Of a stretch of 64,000 nucleotides of DNA, positions 11,431 to 23,860 are shown one piece after another. The DNA is taken from NCBI GenBank assembly GCA_013368315.1, contig JAACJM010000089.1, positions 248,001-312,000 of the forward strand, given 5' to 3'. The first letter of the stretch is position 1. Each line of letters opens with the position of its first letter. The notes beneath the pieces are model-generated. The model did no database searches and was not told the DNA's origin. It saw nothing but the letters and a program-made list of their open reading frames with translations. Position numbers and translations under genes: made by a program. The stretch comes from Tetrapyrgos nigripes (taxonomy: Eukaryota; Basidiomycota; Agaricomycetes; Agaricales; Campanellaceae).

Positions 11431-13321
11431 TTTGGTAGAGGACGATGCTCACTATTGTGAGCAGTAGAAGTACAATTGTGTTCAGTAGAAGTACAAGTGG
11501 GCAGTGAACTAGAGCTAAGTTCACTGCCCACAGTACAATTGGTAGGTAGACAAGCATTCGTAGAGGCATTTATACAAGCTGGGAAAGGCAAAGTAACATC
11601 GTTCATTACTGCTGGTAGTACAGTAGTATGAGATGGGGATACAGGAGATGGAGACGAAGCAGCATTATTCATCACTGCTGGTAGTACAGTAGTATCAGAT
11701 GGGAATACAACAGATGGAGATAAATAAGTGTCAGACTTGGAATGTTGAAGAGAGTGACAACCATGAACAGGTGGCAGAGAAGAGGGGTGTTCAAGAGAAG
11801 ATGCAGAGGAAGGTAATGAATGGAACTCGAAAGAGCCAAAAGAACGAGAGCCATGATCAAACAGCAAAGAAGAAGGGTATTCAAAGGTAGAAGTAGAAGA
11901 GAAACAAGAACAACGTAACACTGATTTGGAATGAAGAGGACAAACACAAAGTGGATGGGGAGCTAGAACACTGCCAAAAACAGAGACTGAAGACGGATAT
12001 GGTTCCACCACCCCATACTTTCAGAGGCAGGCAAAGATATCGTGGATGTGATGACCAGAGGGTGCATGTTCGTTCCAGAGACAGCAGAATTCAGCAGCCA
12101 TCTCAAAAGTGCAGAATGTGATATATAAGGCTTGGGAGTTGTAGTCGGGAACAAGACCATGGTGGATAGGAGGAGGGGCTGTGGGGACACTGAGACAACG
12201 CAAGAGCTCCAAGAATTCAAAATAGTCTCATTCCCAGACTTGACCACCTCTTTGTTGATAGAGGTTACCATGGTTTGTGCAGAACGAGCATGACGGCGAC
12301 CAGGTGGATCTGTAGCAGGATAGTGAGTAAGATGGCTGAGCAGAGATGGAGTGCTGCTGGTGGATGCTATGTTGCTTGTGGAAGCTACAGGTGGGGCAGA
12401 AGGACTGATGATAGGGCGATCAGAGGTGCTATGTAGATGCATCCCAGTGGGGGGAGTGTTAGCCCTCAAGTCTGCTACCTTGTGTCAAAGTCAGGTAACA
12501 TCAGACTCCAGATGGCGAATGGTGTCAAGTAAGTCATTGATCCATGGAGGGGAGGGACAATTGCCATCACAGTCATCAGTTCTGCCACTGTTGCTGTCTT
12601 TTCCCTTCTCTTTCCCTGTTTTGTTTGTAACAGCCTTCTTTCCTGCTGCCTTATCCTTCAGATTTCCATCAGAAGCATTCTCATCAGCAGTGGGGTTCCC
12701 ATCAGTGGCCTTCTTATCTGCCACCTTGTCGTTCAGACTACTGTTAGTGGCATTCTCTCCTGTCACCTTGTTCTTTGGATTTTTATCAGTGGTGGTTGCA
12801 ACTTTGTTGAAAGTGAGCAAAGTTTGGCCAACCATGGACTGGGCAGGAGTAGGTGTCATGTCTGGGCCCCAAGGAAGCGACATGAGAGGTCTCAGAGCAG
12901 GGTCAGCTGCAGGGCAGCTAGATGGACAGGTAGTGGAACTGGCAATTGTATTGCCAGTGCAGATGCTGGGATTAGGTGAGACATCCACATTGAAAATGCT
13001 GGTCTCAGAGAATCAGCAAGAGTGAGAGCTGCTGAGGCTACTGGCAGCAGCCTGATAGATGTCAGACAACAAGGGCTGGATGCTAGGGGGAGCACTTCCA
13101 GCCAGCTCAGTGGGAACAAGCGATGGATTGCCAGATAGAAGGGCAGGAGTCCTAAGATTGGTTTGCAAGTGAGAGGCAGCAGTGATATAGAGGTCATCAC
13201 CATTGGCCATGATGACATCCTCCAGTGAGGCAGTGTGAGTAGATGATTGGGAGACGTCGGATGCTTGGTTGATGCCTGAAGGTGCAGCAGCATTGGCAGG
13301 GTTGGTCATGTCAGCATCCAT
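11430..13321 (-). pseudogene. LINE ORF1-like region (decayed)
   Basis: The region probably began at ATG 13321 (MDADMTNPAN). It encodes a low-complexity Ser/Thr/Pro/Asn-rich protein with a Lys/Asp/Asn-rich segment (about 12600-12780) and internal near-repeats of TTVLPAVMN (about 11600-11690). Such disordered, basic ORF1 products usually bind LINE RNA. No zinc knuckle or RRM is visible. Frames shift at least twice (near 12490-12500 and about 11960-12010), so no single protein can be made. Its place directly upstream of the endonuclease domain is the main reason for the assignment. Confidence 0.55.
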
Positions 13322-13399
13322 AGTGGGAAAGGCAGGTAGACAACAGTGACGAGCAAATGGCAGAGCAATGAGATGATGAAGGAGCATGGGGGAGAGGGA

Positions 13400-14240
13400 G
13401 TGCACATTAAGGAGAGGAGGATTGAGGAGGTTGTGTGAGATGTCTCAGACGGTGATGAGAACGAATAATGACAGGGGACACAACAAATGACCCTCTGAGG
13501 ACAGTAAGTTAGGATTAGAGACAATTAGGATAGGAGAAGACCGAGTAAAGTGGAGGTTCAGTCTCCCACCTGTAAACACTGATAACTGCACAGTTAACAT
13601 CATTAACATGTGTTTCTTCTTTCCCTCATCAACACACCAGCATGATGAGCTTCAGATGGGTTTATCTTCCCTCAGCAGACGTCAAAAATCATCAAGAGCT
13701 GTTTTCTGCATCACCATGACTACCTCTACTCCTTCTAAGGTCATTTACAGGCATGGACAGACCTCTATGCAGAATCATGATGCTTTGGCAGCACAAGAGG
13801 TGTGTATCTTTGTCTTCTCAACCTTTTTCTTTGTTAGTCATCACACTGAGAAGTTGCCGTATTCCTTCAAGCATCCTAACCTGCGGCTATGTTGTCATCC
13901 CTTAAACAATTCATATGCATGCTCTAGATCTATGTCGCTCCTAGTATACACTGTCTTTGAAGATATGATGAAAGGAAAGGTTGACAAGATAGAGGTGAAG
14001 CGAAGTGATGGAGGAAACAAAGAGATACTGTATGTGTCTCTGCTGTTTTCTTTCTTTTTTCTTCTTTGAAAATGTGTTTTTGCAGCTCACTCTACAGGAG
14101 AAAACTCTCTCATCCACCAATACCCCCATAAGACCTAGTAACACCTTCCAGGTTACAACCTCCACCTTCTCATGCCTTCCTCCTCACTGGCAACCAAGTT
14201 TATCAATTTCCCACCAGGCTCTATGCTCTGCACCACTCAT
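13400..14240. repeat. MITE-related and repeat sequence upstream of the LINE
   Basis: Positions 13640-13740 (GAGCTTCAGATGG, TTCCCTCAGCAGACGTCAAAAATC) resemble the middle of the 305-bp MITE-like units at 44.7-45.3 kb and of the copy at about 7565-7650. No gene is visible. Confidence 0.4.
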
Positions 14241-14244
14241 TACA

Positions 14245-14365
14245 AGGCCAAAGAATGACGCTGAGTTGTTTACACTCACTTTCTGCCTGTGGCTATACGA
14301 GTTGGTCCCGACTTTTCCCATGCTCTTTCCAATTTTTTCCCTTGACCCTTGTCCATTGGTCTATG
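14245..14365 (+). repeat. Dispersed repeat, copy A
   Basis: Begins AAGGCCAAAGAATGACGCTGAG, continues TTTACACTCA and CTGTGGCTATACGAG. It matches four other places in the window (45326, 49550/56405, and on the minus strand 57334 and 37515). All copies share the same left border and differ in length on the right. Confidence 0.55.
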
Positions 14366-14369
14366 ATCC

Positions 14370-17300
14370 AGTTCATAGTCCGGACTGCAGACAAAAACAC
14401 AATCAGGTGTTGGAAGGAGTCAGACTAGATTTATTGTTATAGATGTGGGTCATCAAGAAGCAGAGAGCAATGAGAGCAAAGGGAGGCTTTTGGGAGTCTG
14501 TGTAGTCCCTATGCTCAATGTTACATATGTCCTCTTTTCACTCAGTATTTTTGATAATTGCATTTGATGGCTGTAGGGTATATACAGGGTTACACATTGT
14601 TCATTGCTCAATGATTTTAAGCTGATGGGTTTCCATTTGATCCGACAGTTGTAAGGGGTGCCTGCGTTGCACTCGTGAAGTTGTCTCTCCTTTTCAACCA
14701 TCATGAACCCTCTCATCTGCACTTGGCTATGGTTACTTTGACTGTCAGTTTGCCAGCTGTGATCTTTATTCTGCCTCTACTCCTATTTCTTTTGTTGAGG
14801 GAGTCAATGGCTTGAACAACTCTCTCTTTTCTGCTGGCTCTATGGCTGTCAACACTCTTGGCATACTCTCAGGGACAGCATATTTTCAGTATGGCTCAAT
14901 TTGTTCTGGCACTACACCACTCAATACTCATGGCTCAATCTTGAGCATACATACTGACTCAATGCCACCGTAATATTCTTTTTATTGGGGGAGTGAAAAG
15001 AAGTTATAAAACACAGTAATCAGTAACATGATATGTGTAAAAACATGATGATCTGGTGTCAGGGAGAGACTGTGTAAAAGGCCTACATTAAAATTTTCTC
15101 AAGTAAGCAGCAGCATGGTTTTTGGAAGGGACAGACATCATATGGGGCCATCGTGGGGGAAGACACTGTAGTGTGGCTGAAGGAGTGGATCAGTGGCTGT
15201 GAGCATCTGATAAATATTGACAATGACCTTTTTCGTGGATGCTTTGGTGCAGGAGGGACTAGTACTCAACAAGCTGATTTAGGTTTCTTTGGTGTAACTG
15301 GGTTTATCATGGCATCAGGTCTGGGTGGTTGGCAGTGCCTTGGAATAAAGGTAAAGATAGGATAGAAGACATACTTGCAACCAGAATGCCTAACTGATTA
15401 AGAATCACTTTCTTCATAAAAATCTTCGATGGGAGAGATCTCGTCCTCAGGATCAGTAGGACCAAAATCTTTGAGATGGAGTTTTTTGGTTCCTGGCATA
15501 AAGGAGGGGGGCAATTCTGCACCATACAATGACAGTGGAAGGGTTTATAGGCAAGAATAGACACTGAGAATTTGCCAAAAGTCACACCATACTGTCCTGA
15601 CAAAGTCAGAACAATGACAGAGAAGTCCCCAAGTAAGAAATGTCAATATTGTCTCCATTCCTTGGAAGCACAATTCAGCAGCTGCAGTGTTGAGGTCTAG
15701 AATGACCAGGAGACAATATCAATGCCTTCATATAGTATGTGCAGAAATGTTTTTGGCAAGGATATTGAAGGATTGAGGGACCCTGAGGACGTTGACCCTG
15801 TCAATATGGAGGCTTTGATAAAAGTCAGTATTTGATTGCTGTTTCATCAAGCAGAAATGATACAGAAGGCTCTGAGCAGGAAAAAAGAAGCTTGCTGTGG
15901 TGTAATCAAAGGTGATGAAATGAAAATAAGGTTGACAGAAAGGGCCAACAATAACACAGGAATGCCATATGGGTCATGTCATGTGTCACAGATAGATACC
16001 ATTGTCAGTGGCTTGTCAGTAGTTGGTCAGTAGGTTTGGAAAGCCAGAAAGTGAAGACTCAGGGGTGCAGCATTTGGACTTTTTTGAATGTGTACTAAGG
16101 AACATAGAGGTACCAGACAACCATTACTGTGACATATAGTACTGCATGCAGGAAGGCCAAGGTTCAATTTTCATATCATGTGATCAAACACAGATTGCCC
16201 TTCGTTAAGTGAAGGGCAATCTATGGACTCGGTGGGCCTATTAGCCAGCCTGTTTGTAGCTGTTGACTCATATATGCATAACATTGGCCCACATGTCCCT
16301 TGTACATACATTATACATTCTCATAAGAGATGAAGGGGAGGAAGAAGGTCATTACTTAACTGAAGATGAGCACCATTGACATTGACACTGAACAGAGTTG
16401 ACTGGGTGGTGAATTGTTGCAGTGAAGCTGTTAGTTATGACATCAACAAAAATGTCAACAGTTGTAGGATTTGAGACCAATTCTCAGTTGTCAGGAAGGG
16501 ATGAAAAGGGGCCTCCACAGCCTGGAAACTTTTCCAAAGTCAACCTAAGTTAAGGCTTTAAAGGGCCCTGTAAGTTGAAGAAGATAGAGATGGTGTAAAG
16601 GGTATTGAGAATGAGACAATGCAAACAGAGAAGATTTATCTATAGAAGGAAACAACGTTTAATGTCTAGTCACAATGTTAGCTTGAGTGGCAATGAAAAG
16701 GGGTGGGAGTTTGAGGTTGTGGTAAAATTTTGTTACTCAATTGCAAGGTCAACATAAGTTAACTCAGCCTTAAGGGCCTCATAATTTGTAATCTGTATTC
16801 ACAAAGATAAGATAAGCAAATTGTATTTAAGAAATTATGGTCCATCAGCAAGTACTCAATTGACTGCCTGGCCTTCCAGGACTTTACAGAGCTGGCTTCA
16901 ATGGTTGAGAAAAGGCAAACCTTGGCATTTCCCACCCTGGTCTTCTGGCATGCCTTAGGCAAGATGGTCATGGATTACAACAGTTGATAAAGGTTACTGT
17001 AGTAGGGCTATGTGCCCTACTCATCAATTTTATCCTTTTACTTTATTTTCTGTTTATGATACTGTCATGATGTCTATATTTGGTACTATTTATTTCTTCT
17101 TATCTCCATATCCTCAGACCTTTACACCATGTGACTCTTGTTCCACATGCTACACACCAGACCTTTCATTTTTCTGATACAGCTTCTCTTACAGCTTCCT
17201 TTACACCTTTACTTTTACATATATAAACCCTGTCCTGACACCTGGTTCCCCATCTCGACCTCTTTGTCATTGGGACCAGGTGTGTATCCTCTTCCTCACT

Positions 17301-18030
17301 AGTTCTCTCACTTGTACTGATAGACCTTGTAGTTCCAGTACTTACTGCTGTCTGTTAGCTCCTTGTCATTGCTGTTATCACTATCTAAGTGATTACCTCT
17401 TTGTGACAGATACTTTTCTTTTCACTTTTCCATCTTACCAATTCAAAGTGCTAATTGTTCTATTTCCATCCCAAGAGCTTCATGTATCATTCCTGTCTTC
17501 ATCTCCTTTAGGCTTACTCCACCTGTCACCAACTCTGAAGTCCAAAGATCTGTCTTCACCCTTCACACCTACGCCTTGAGCAAGCATTGTGGGTTTGGGG
17601 CCCCCACTCTGTGCATTGTACTATCGTCTGGTGATGTACCAGTCTGAGGATACAGGATAAGTACTGCCATTCCAATGTACTTTATGTGTGCTGTTCCTGT
17701 AGTGGCAAACAACAGTGTGTAGCTTGAGTGGTAGCTTCAATTGCCAGTGGCCCAAGCAACAGTTGCTCCATGCGGGTGGCACTTTAGCAACTTCCAAGCA
17801 ACCTTCAAGCAGGGCCAGCTTGACCAGATGCCCATAATGAACATATCAGTGCCATAGATATCAGCAATTAGTTGGTGTCAAACCCTCTTAAGAGTCTTAT
17901 GGTTTAGTACCAGACAAACATCACACATATACTTGTGAAGATTCATTCAGTTTGGATATTTATTATTTACTTCCAGGTCTGTATAGAACTTGACTACTAA
18001 ACATAAATGGAAATACAGAAAATCTCAAAA
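14370..18030. other. Long stretch without a recognisable gene
   Basis: Short ORFs on both strands show no domain I recognise. Two tail fragments of the MITE-like family occur (about 16538-16575 and 16744-16785, with GTCAACCTAAGTTAAGG or GTCAACATAAGTTAACT followed by AAGGGCC). A perfect 12-bp hairpin lies at 16192-16222. 17100-17600 is pyrimidine-rich. Confidence 0.4.
16192..16222. repeat. Perfect 12-bp hairpin
   Basis: AGATTGCCCTTC at 16192-16203 is exactly inverted as GAAGGGCAATCT at 16211-16222, with a 7-base loop. No gene end is adjacent, so a terminator role is not supported. It may be a transposon footprint or chance. Confidence 0.6.
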
Positions 18031-18034
18031 TTCT

Positions 18035-21022
18035 TCACACAATTTGACAGCCTGGGCCTTCCTGACGATCAATTGTTCCAAGACTGCACAAGCATTGAGC
18101 AGCTCCCTGCTGGTCACCAACTCCTTCGAATTGTTCTTTGGCTTGCTGAAGCATGACCTTTGCATCCTCAAGCTGGTTTAGCATCATGCATATATATCAG
18201 CAGCTCCCAACCTGGACCCAACCCCCTCAAATTGCTCTTTGGCTTGTTGAAGCAGAAGCTTTGCATCCTCATATTGGTTTAGCATTCTACATATATCTCC
18301 TAAGCTTCGCAAGCATTGAGCAGCTCCCAGCCTGGATCCAACCCCCACAAATTGCTCTTTGGCTTGCTGAAGCAAGAACTTTGCATCTGCATGTTGGTTT
18401 AGCATTGTGCATACATCTCCCAAACTTTGCAAGCATTGAGCAACTCCCAGCCTGGATCTAACCCCCACAAATTGCTCTTTGGCTTCCTTAAGCATGACCT
18501 TTCCATCTTCATATTGGTTTAGTATCCCACATATTTCCCCTAGGCTTCGTAAGCATTGAGCAGCTCCACACCTGGATCCAACCCCTCAAATTGTTCCTTG
18601 GCTTGCTGAAGCATGACCATTGCATCCTCATATTGGTTTAGCATCCTGGATATATTCCCCAGGCTTCGCAAGCATTGAGCAACTTCCCGCCTGTCACCCA
18701 TCCCCTCAAATTGCTCTTTGGCTTGCTGGAGCATGACTTTTGCATCCTCATGTTTGTATAGCATGCTGCATATATTCCCCAGGCTATGCAAGCAATGAGC
18801 AGCTCCACACCTGGATCCAACCCTCTCAAATTGCTCTTTGGCTTGCTCAAGCATGACTTTTGCATCCTCATATTGGTTTAGCATCCTGCATATATCTCCT
18901 AGGCTTCGCAAGCATTGAGCTGCTCCCAGCCTGTCACCAACCCCCTCAAATTGCTCTTTTGCTTGCTGGAGCATGACCTTTGCATCCTCGTATTGGTCCA
19001 GCATCATACATATATCTCCCAGGTTTTGGAAGCATTGGGCAACTCCTCTCATATCCCCAATCTTTTCATAAAGATCCTTGGCCTGTTGTGCATTCTGCTG
19101 TGATAGTGTATAATTGCTCTGAAAATAAAAAATCCTTCCCAATCTTTGATTGCATTCTGCCTTTGTTTGTTCAATTGCATTGTTCATAGTTATACTGCTA
19201 GCATATGTAACCACTTTTAAATTACTAGCCTCTTGATTTTCCTGATGCTTATGATGCTCCTCCACATCATTGATTATTCCTATGGCCCTCTCATATTCTC
19301 CCATAAAACTCAACATCCTTTCTTGTAGAAACATCAGTTTAGTCTGATCACTCAAATTCATCTGTGATTTCCATCCCAAATATATCTCAACCAAGGGCAC
19401 AAGCCTGGAAAAGTATTGTGAATAATTATACAGTTGCTGTAACACTTTCATATGTGATCTTTCAAATGACTTCTTGATCTGAATTTCCAGAATTTTGAAG
19501 ATATTTCCAACATGCAGTTCAAGCTGAATATCTCCTGTAGTGGAATTTTGAGGTAAACTGTTTATGAATGACTCATAAAACCTCCAGGCTTGATTTTCAA
19601 GATGGTCTGTCCCTTGAAAGCTCTTCATAATGTATTCGCCAATTGGTGTCAGTATTTTGAGTGTGTCTCCTGCCTGATAAATAAGACATGACTTTTTCAA
19701 GATGACAGCCTGAGTAGTTGTATCATCACCCTGCATATTTGTATCAGTAAGCATTTTTGGCAAGTTTTCCAACCAGTCTGGAATACCACTTGGTAGCAAA
19801 GCAACAAGCCTCAAGACATTTTTTCCTGTTGGAGAAAGCTTGTCCCTAACAATGTTGAGAGTCAACTCAATTGAGACTTCAATACTCGTAAGCCTGTTCT
19901 CCTGCTCTCCCAACCCAAATTTCTTCAGTATTGCTGTCTTCTGGATATTCCACATTTCCATTAGCTTATTCAATGGCAGTTCTTTTGCAAGCTCTGCAAT
20001 GAGCATAACAGCCAATGGCATACCATCCATCTCAATTAACAACTGTTCCAAAATAGGATCTTCCTGTTTAATTGTATAGCTTCCATCTGAACTGAAAGAA
20101 TAGAAGGCTTCCTTGGCTGCACCAAGTACAAGAGCAGGCAATCCAGATCCCCCTCCAAGTTTGTGCCATTTAATTTGTCCAGGTCCATCAGTTCCTCTCA
20201 TAGTGACAATAACTGAGACTGACTCACATCGGCAGATCACTTCAATTAAATTCCTGATTTTAGTCTGGCCACTGCCACTCCAGGGTGTCTCAAAATCATC
20301 CAGAACCAGCAAGACCTTTTGGCCACTGTTAAGATAGTCCAGCAATAACTTGAATGAATCTTTTCCTTGTGTCACCTGCAGTCCTATGGCCTGCACCAAT
20401 CCTTGCATAAGGATTGTTGCATCTGGGAGCATTTCACAAGGGATGAAGTAGCATCTACCAGCAAGTTTCTCCTTGATAAAGTGGTTTCCCATGATATGCA
20501 AGGCAACAGATGTCTTGCCTATCCCTCCAGCTCCGAGAATGGCAATATGGACCTGATTGGTTCCACGCAGGATATTCACTGCTTCTTCCACTAGTTTGGA
20601 TCTGCTCATGAATATAACCGGAGGTTGAGGTGTTTGGAGGAGTAGAGCACTGAAATTATCAAAATGAGATAAAGTTCTTGTGGATGGTTGGCTTGTACAT
20701 ACTCTGTGGTAATTTCCTGGAATGAAGATTCCATTGGCATCCACATTTTTTGTCAGAATTATGATACATTATTCACCTTTGGTTTGCTTTCAGGCAGATC
20801 TGCAAATAGCTTGGTTAAATATTATGCTATTCATCAGAATATGCTGTTTAATTACTTACTGGTAATGTATGTATAATATCCATCTCGCCCAATACTAGTG
20901 ATAGTTGATTCCACGACATTCATATGGTGAGCTCTAGAAAATAAATCCCACTGGTTTCCAATACCAGTTTGATTAGGGTCATTATCAATTGGCTCCATAT
21001 CTGAAACTTCTTTTGATTTCAT
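18035..21022 (-). pseudogene. NB-ARC/TPR (NLR-like STAND) protein, frameshifted in the repeats
   Basis: Exon 1 (ATG 21022 to 20860) encodes HHMNVVESTITSIGRDGYY, like the short N-terminal element seen before NACHT/NB-ARC domains in mushroom STAND proteins. The likely intron is 20859-20717 (GTAAGT...CCAG). Exon 2 runs open to 18540. The nucleotide-binding domain shows Walker A GAGGIGKTSVA (about 20500) and Walker B VLLVLDDFE (about 20290), followed by a GMPLAV motif. From about 19060 there are 40-residue tetratricopeptide repeats (120-bp period, core QYEDAKVMLQQAKEQFEGVG). At 18582-18585 one C of a run is missing compared with sister repeats, which shifts the frame and stops it at 18540. The repeats continue in another frame to 18184 and, after an indel near 18195, to a stop at 18035. 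The protein may be truncated rather than lost. Fungal NLRs sense non-self and can trigger cell death. Confidence 0.85.
18080..19060 (-). repeat. About eight 120-bp TPR-coding repeats
   Basis: The segment repeats at about 120 bp, with GCATTGAGCAGCTCC-like blocks near 18087, 18310, 18430, 18550, 18671, 18790, 18911 and 19030. Each unit encodes one 40-residue TPR. High similarity between units suggests recent expansion or homogenisation, typical of fungal NLR repeat domains. Confidence 0.85.
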
Positions 21023-22075
21023 TGGTTTTTGTTTCACCCCTCAAAAAGATCTTGAGTGTTGATTCCAACTCACCTTAAAAAATGGCACAAATGTGACACT
21101 GCTATTTGTATCACAAATGGTTGAAAAGTGTCTCAACAACGTGATCAGAACTCGAGAATTTGCGTTTGGTGCCATCATTTCAAAATGATGGCTTTCTATG
21201 AGTGATGCACCAATCAGGGCTCGAGGAAACCTCTATTATTACTCCCGTCCACCTGGATCAGCGTCGTGGCGGCGGCGGCGGCGTTACTATATATGAACAG
21301 TGTGGGTTACTGGTACATTGGTTCTCAACTCGTAGGGGCCAAGTAACGCCCATCCAAGCCGACTCTCATAGTACATATGAGACCGACGATTGTCGTGTAG
21401 ACACCAGGTTCTTATTGGCAATTGGGTTGTAGGCCAAGTTGGTTTCTGCCGCGGCGCAGTCCTTGCTCGACCTGGTCTCCTGCCGGTGACAGACTCAGAC
21501 TCAGACCAAGCTCAGACTAGGAGGCTGCCACGAGGACGATTGAAGTAGTAGATCGAGTAGTAACACGGTGGTGGTAAGTTTGCTTTCCTATCTCATTTGT
21601 TCTAAAAAGATCAACCGACATAAACACTTGAGTGATATCAATTCCAGGTGGTAAACACTTCGAGTGGAATATTGGATATGCTGACTCGTGGCTCCATATG
21701 AGTCAATTTCTACAGTATATTTGTCTTTCCCTGGGGAAGATAAACGACATTCTGCCTTACAAAACAAATTTCCCAACAATCTGATCGAGGAAGGAGAATT
21801 GCGAGAGAGCCAACGTGAAGAACAGAAGGAGATGCAGAAGACGACAGGTGTATTTGATGTAGTATATCGTAGCTTTTTGATAGATTTTGAATGACTCTCT
21901 AACGCGTCGGTAAATTGAAATAGGCAGCAGTACTAATGGTACCGGGAAACACTTAGAGACCGAGTTACAACCCAACATTGGCATATCCATTCTCCTCGAC
22001 AGTAAGCATCGGTGATCCGAAGCTGTGCGGAAACAATTCAATATTTTAGTCAGTATATACCTCGACAAAGAAAAG
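21023..22075. other. Intergenic region between NLR-like gene and PhyH 3' end
   Basis: It probably includes the promoter of the minus-strand NLR-like gene. A short GGC run lies at about 21267-21284. No ORF with recognisable domains is present. Confidence 0.4.
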
Positions 22076-23082
22076 AGAAAAGCTGACCCATATAGCCTTG
22101 CCCCCTCCTCATATCTTTCTCCAGGAACTCGGTCGGCGGTCGGGGCCACAGTTTGCGACTGCCAGATAGTACGCATTGGCATCAACTGTTAACTAGCCTA
22201 AAACCGGAAAAGAGGACATTTACTCACCGGTTAGCATAGTATTCCGACCGAGTATCTCCCCCATCCGAAAGGGCATAGTAGGTTGCGTACTACATACTCA
22301 TAATCAACCAAATAGAATTGATGATAAGAGCATGTGCATGAGCTCCAATCCATAGGCATAGAAAACGCAGAGATATGATTAATTCACAATAGCAGCTCTG
22401 CCCTGATCAGAATTATTCGGACCAGATCGATGTGCCATGTATGAGCCAAAGATGAGCATTTCGCCTGTGTTAAGTGGGACGGGGGTCTCATGTTGAAAAT
22501 TCTTTTGTAAGCTTCTTAAGTGTAAAATTGAAAGCAAGGACCACACACCCAGTTCTGTTGATCACACCATTCCTGCTCGATGCATACATCTGTTCCGATG
22601 GGGACTGACATCTTGTGAGAGCCTACGATGACCTTAGTAATATTCAGCTGTTAGTTAGGAGTACTAGTAACATTGCGTCGTGATATCATTGGGAGGAGGT
22701 GGTGGAATGGAGTGTACTTACTTCAAGGCATCCATTTTCAATCGTAGCTGGCTCAACAGCGATGAGGACTATAAACAAGCAGAAATAGGGAATAGGGAGG
22801 ATAGAATGAGTCTATGAGCTGAAACCCGACAGATTACGACCTACTGCTGAGATGCTTGACGTTGCCCAAGTGCCTGTCTATCATTCCAGATAATCATTCA
22901 AGATGAGCAAGTCGAACAAAATATTTGTTGAAGAAAGCACCCACAAGATGGGGCATCAAGCTGAATGAATAAGTCAGCACGCAATCATTAATCCTCCACG
23001 TCAATCAAAAAACGAAATCCCCATTCCCCTCATATACATGGCCATGGTAAAGATAAAGATAAGGACACACATACTCACATGT
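22076..23082 (-). pseudogene. Phytanoyl-CoA dioxygenase family gene, 3' part (split by transposon)
   Basis: This is the C-terminal half of the PhyH gene whose 5' half lies at 31193-31701. Exon pieces read by eye: 23079-23082 (end of exon 3), 22945-22960 (LDAPS), 22845-22877 (RHLGNVKHLS), 22722-22768 (LIAVEPATIENGCLE), from 22632 (VIVGSHKMSVPIG), then GEMLIFGSYMAHRSGPN, then an AIYATYYALSD exon. The iron-binding HxD (RPH-LDAP) and distal His (MAHRSGPN) regions of the 2-oxoglutarate-dependent dioxygenase fold are recognisable. Near 22140 the block RKLWP and the block PTADRVPGERYEEGARLYGS lie in different frames, consistent with one missing C. The last exon and stop are uncertain. Confidence 0.8.
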
Positions 23083-23092
23083 GGTCTAAACC
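23083..23092. repeat. Target-site duplication, left copy (GGTCTAAACC)
   Basis: These ten bases recur exactly at 31183-31192, directly outside the other end of the MULE. Removing the element and one copy rejoins the PhyH exon in frame (AGGFRPH). A length of 9-10 bp is what Mutator-like elements make. Confidence 0.9.
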
Positions 23093-23752
23093 GGTATAGG
23101 TAAATCTGCGGGTACCCCCTGCGGGGCTGCGGGTACGGCCCGGGTACCAGTAATCATTTGAGTTCACCAATGTATGACATACATACGAGCATTTGTAACA
23201 TAGTAGAGAGGCGTAAAAGTGTACATAAAGCTTGTAAATGGACTTCAACGAAGTGTAGTGAAACTCAAATGTACATGGATAAGCACAGCCACTTACTCCC
23301 ATTCACATTAGAGTCTCATTGATAACTCAAGTATTTCTCCACAAAACAGCCTGGATATTATTGCTAAAAGCCTATTGCATGCAGTAGAGACTATTTTCAT
23401 TCTTTGCATGCCAATATTCTATGAGTTATGTACCAAAATTACCCTTAGACTCGAAATGAAGCCTGCACATGAATAAAACTCTTCATAATTCGCATTGTAA
23501 ATGCAGTCTACTCATTCTAATACATCACTGAGCTAATGTTTCAAGTGTTTACTAAGGCAATTTGTAGATCCAATTCCTAGAAAAGTCGAGATCAATGTGA
23601 ATTTAGCCTAAGATTTAGTAGAATTTATGATAGAAATTCATTTCTACACATTGAATATGTCAAGGTACTGGCTATTAGTACAGGAGCTACAGCATTCCTT
23701 ATTTTCAATCCATTAGAAGTGATTTAGATGTTGTGTGGATGCTGGTAATGCA

Positions 23753-23860
23753 CCCGCATGGTACCCGCATGGTACCCGCAGTGGCTGTGCACATGCGGGT
23801 ACCCATGCGGGCACCATGCGGGTACCATGCGGGCACCTATGCGGGTACCTAGCAGATACT
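23753..23860. repeat. Palindromic GCGGGTACC minisatellite in the MULE
   Basis: Repeats of CCCGCATGGTA are followed by their inverse, TGCGGGTACCA/TGCGGGCACC. The block shares the motif with both termini of the element (23105-23150 and 31090-31165), so these are probably transposase-binding or subterminal repeats. Confidence 0.75.

Larger units (their letters stand above)
6888..13321 (-). mobile_element. Degenerate Tad-like LINE retrotransposon
   Basis: Reading on the minus strand from 13321 to 6888 gives a serine/threonine-rich ORF1-like region, an apurinic-type endonuclease, an RNase H-like domain, a reverse transcriptase, and a C-terminal zinc-knuckle region with YETPEHIAIQC. The frame changes several times and stops interrupt each domain, so the copy is dead. 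Between about 7380 and 8000 the C-terminal region is split by sequence related to the 305-bp MITE-like units at 44.7-45.3 kb. The endonuclease plus RNase H content and fungal host fit the Tad/I group. The 5' end and any target duplication were not found. Confidence 0.85.

Noticed and set aside
6888..13321. LTR retrotransposon because an RNase H-like domain precedes other domains
   Set aside because: The endonuclease is of the apurinic type, there is no protease or integrase, and no LTRs were seen.
18638..18871. Cys/Lys-rich 77-codon ORF
   Set aside because: It is the shifted frame of the TPR repeats and repeats with them; it is a shadow.
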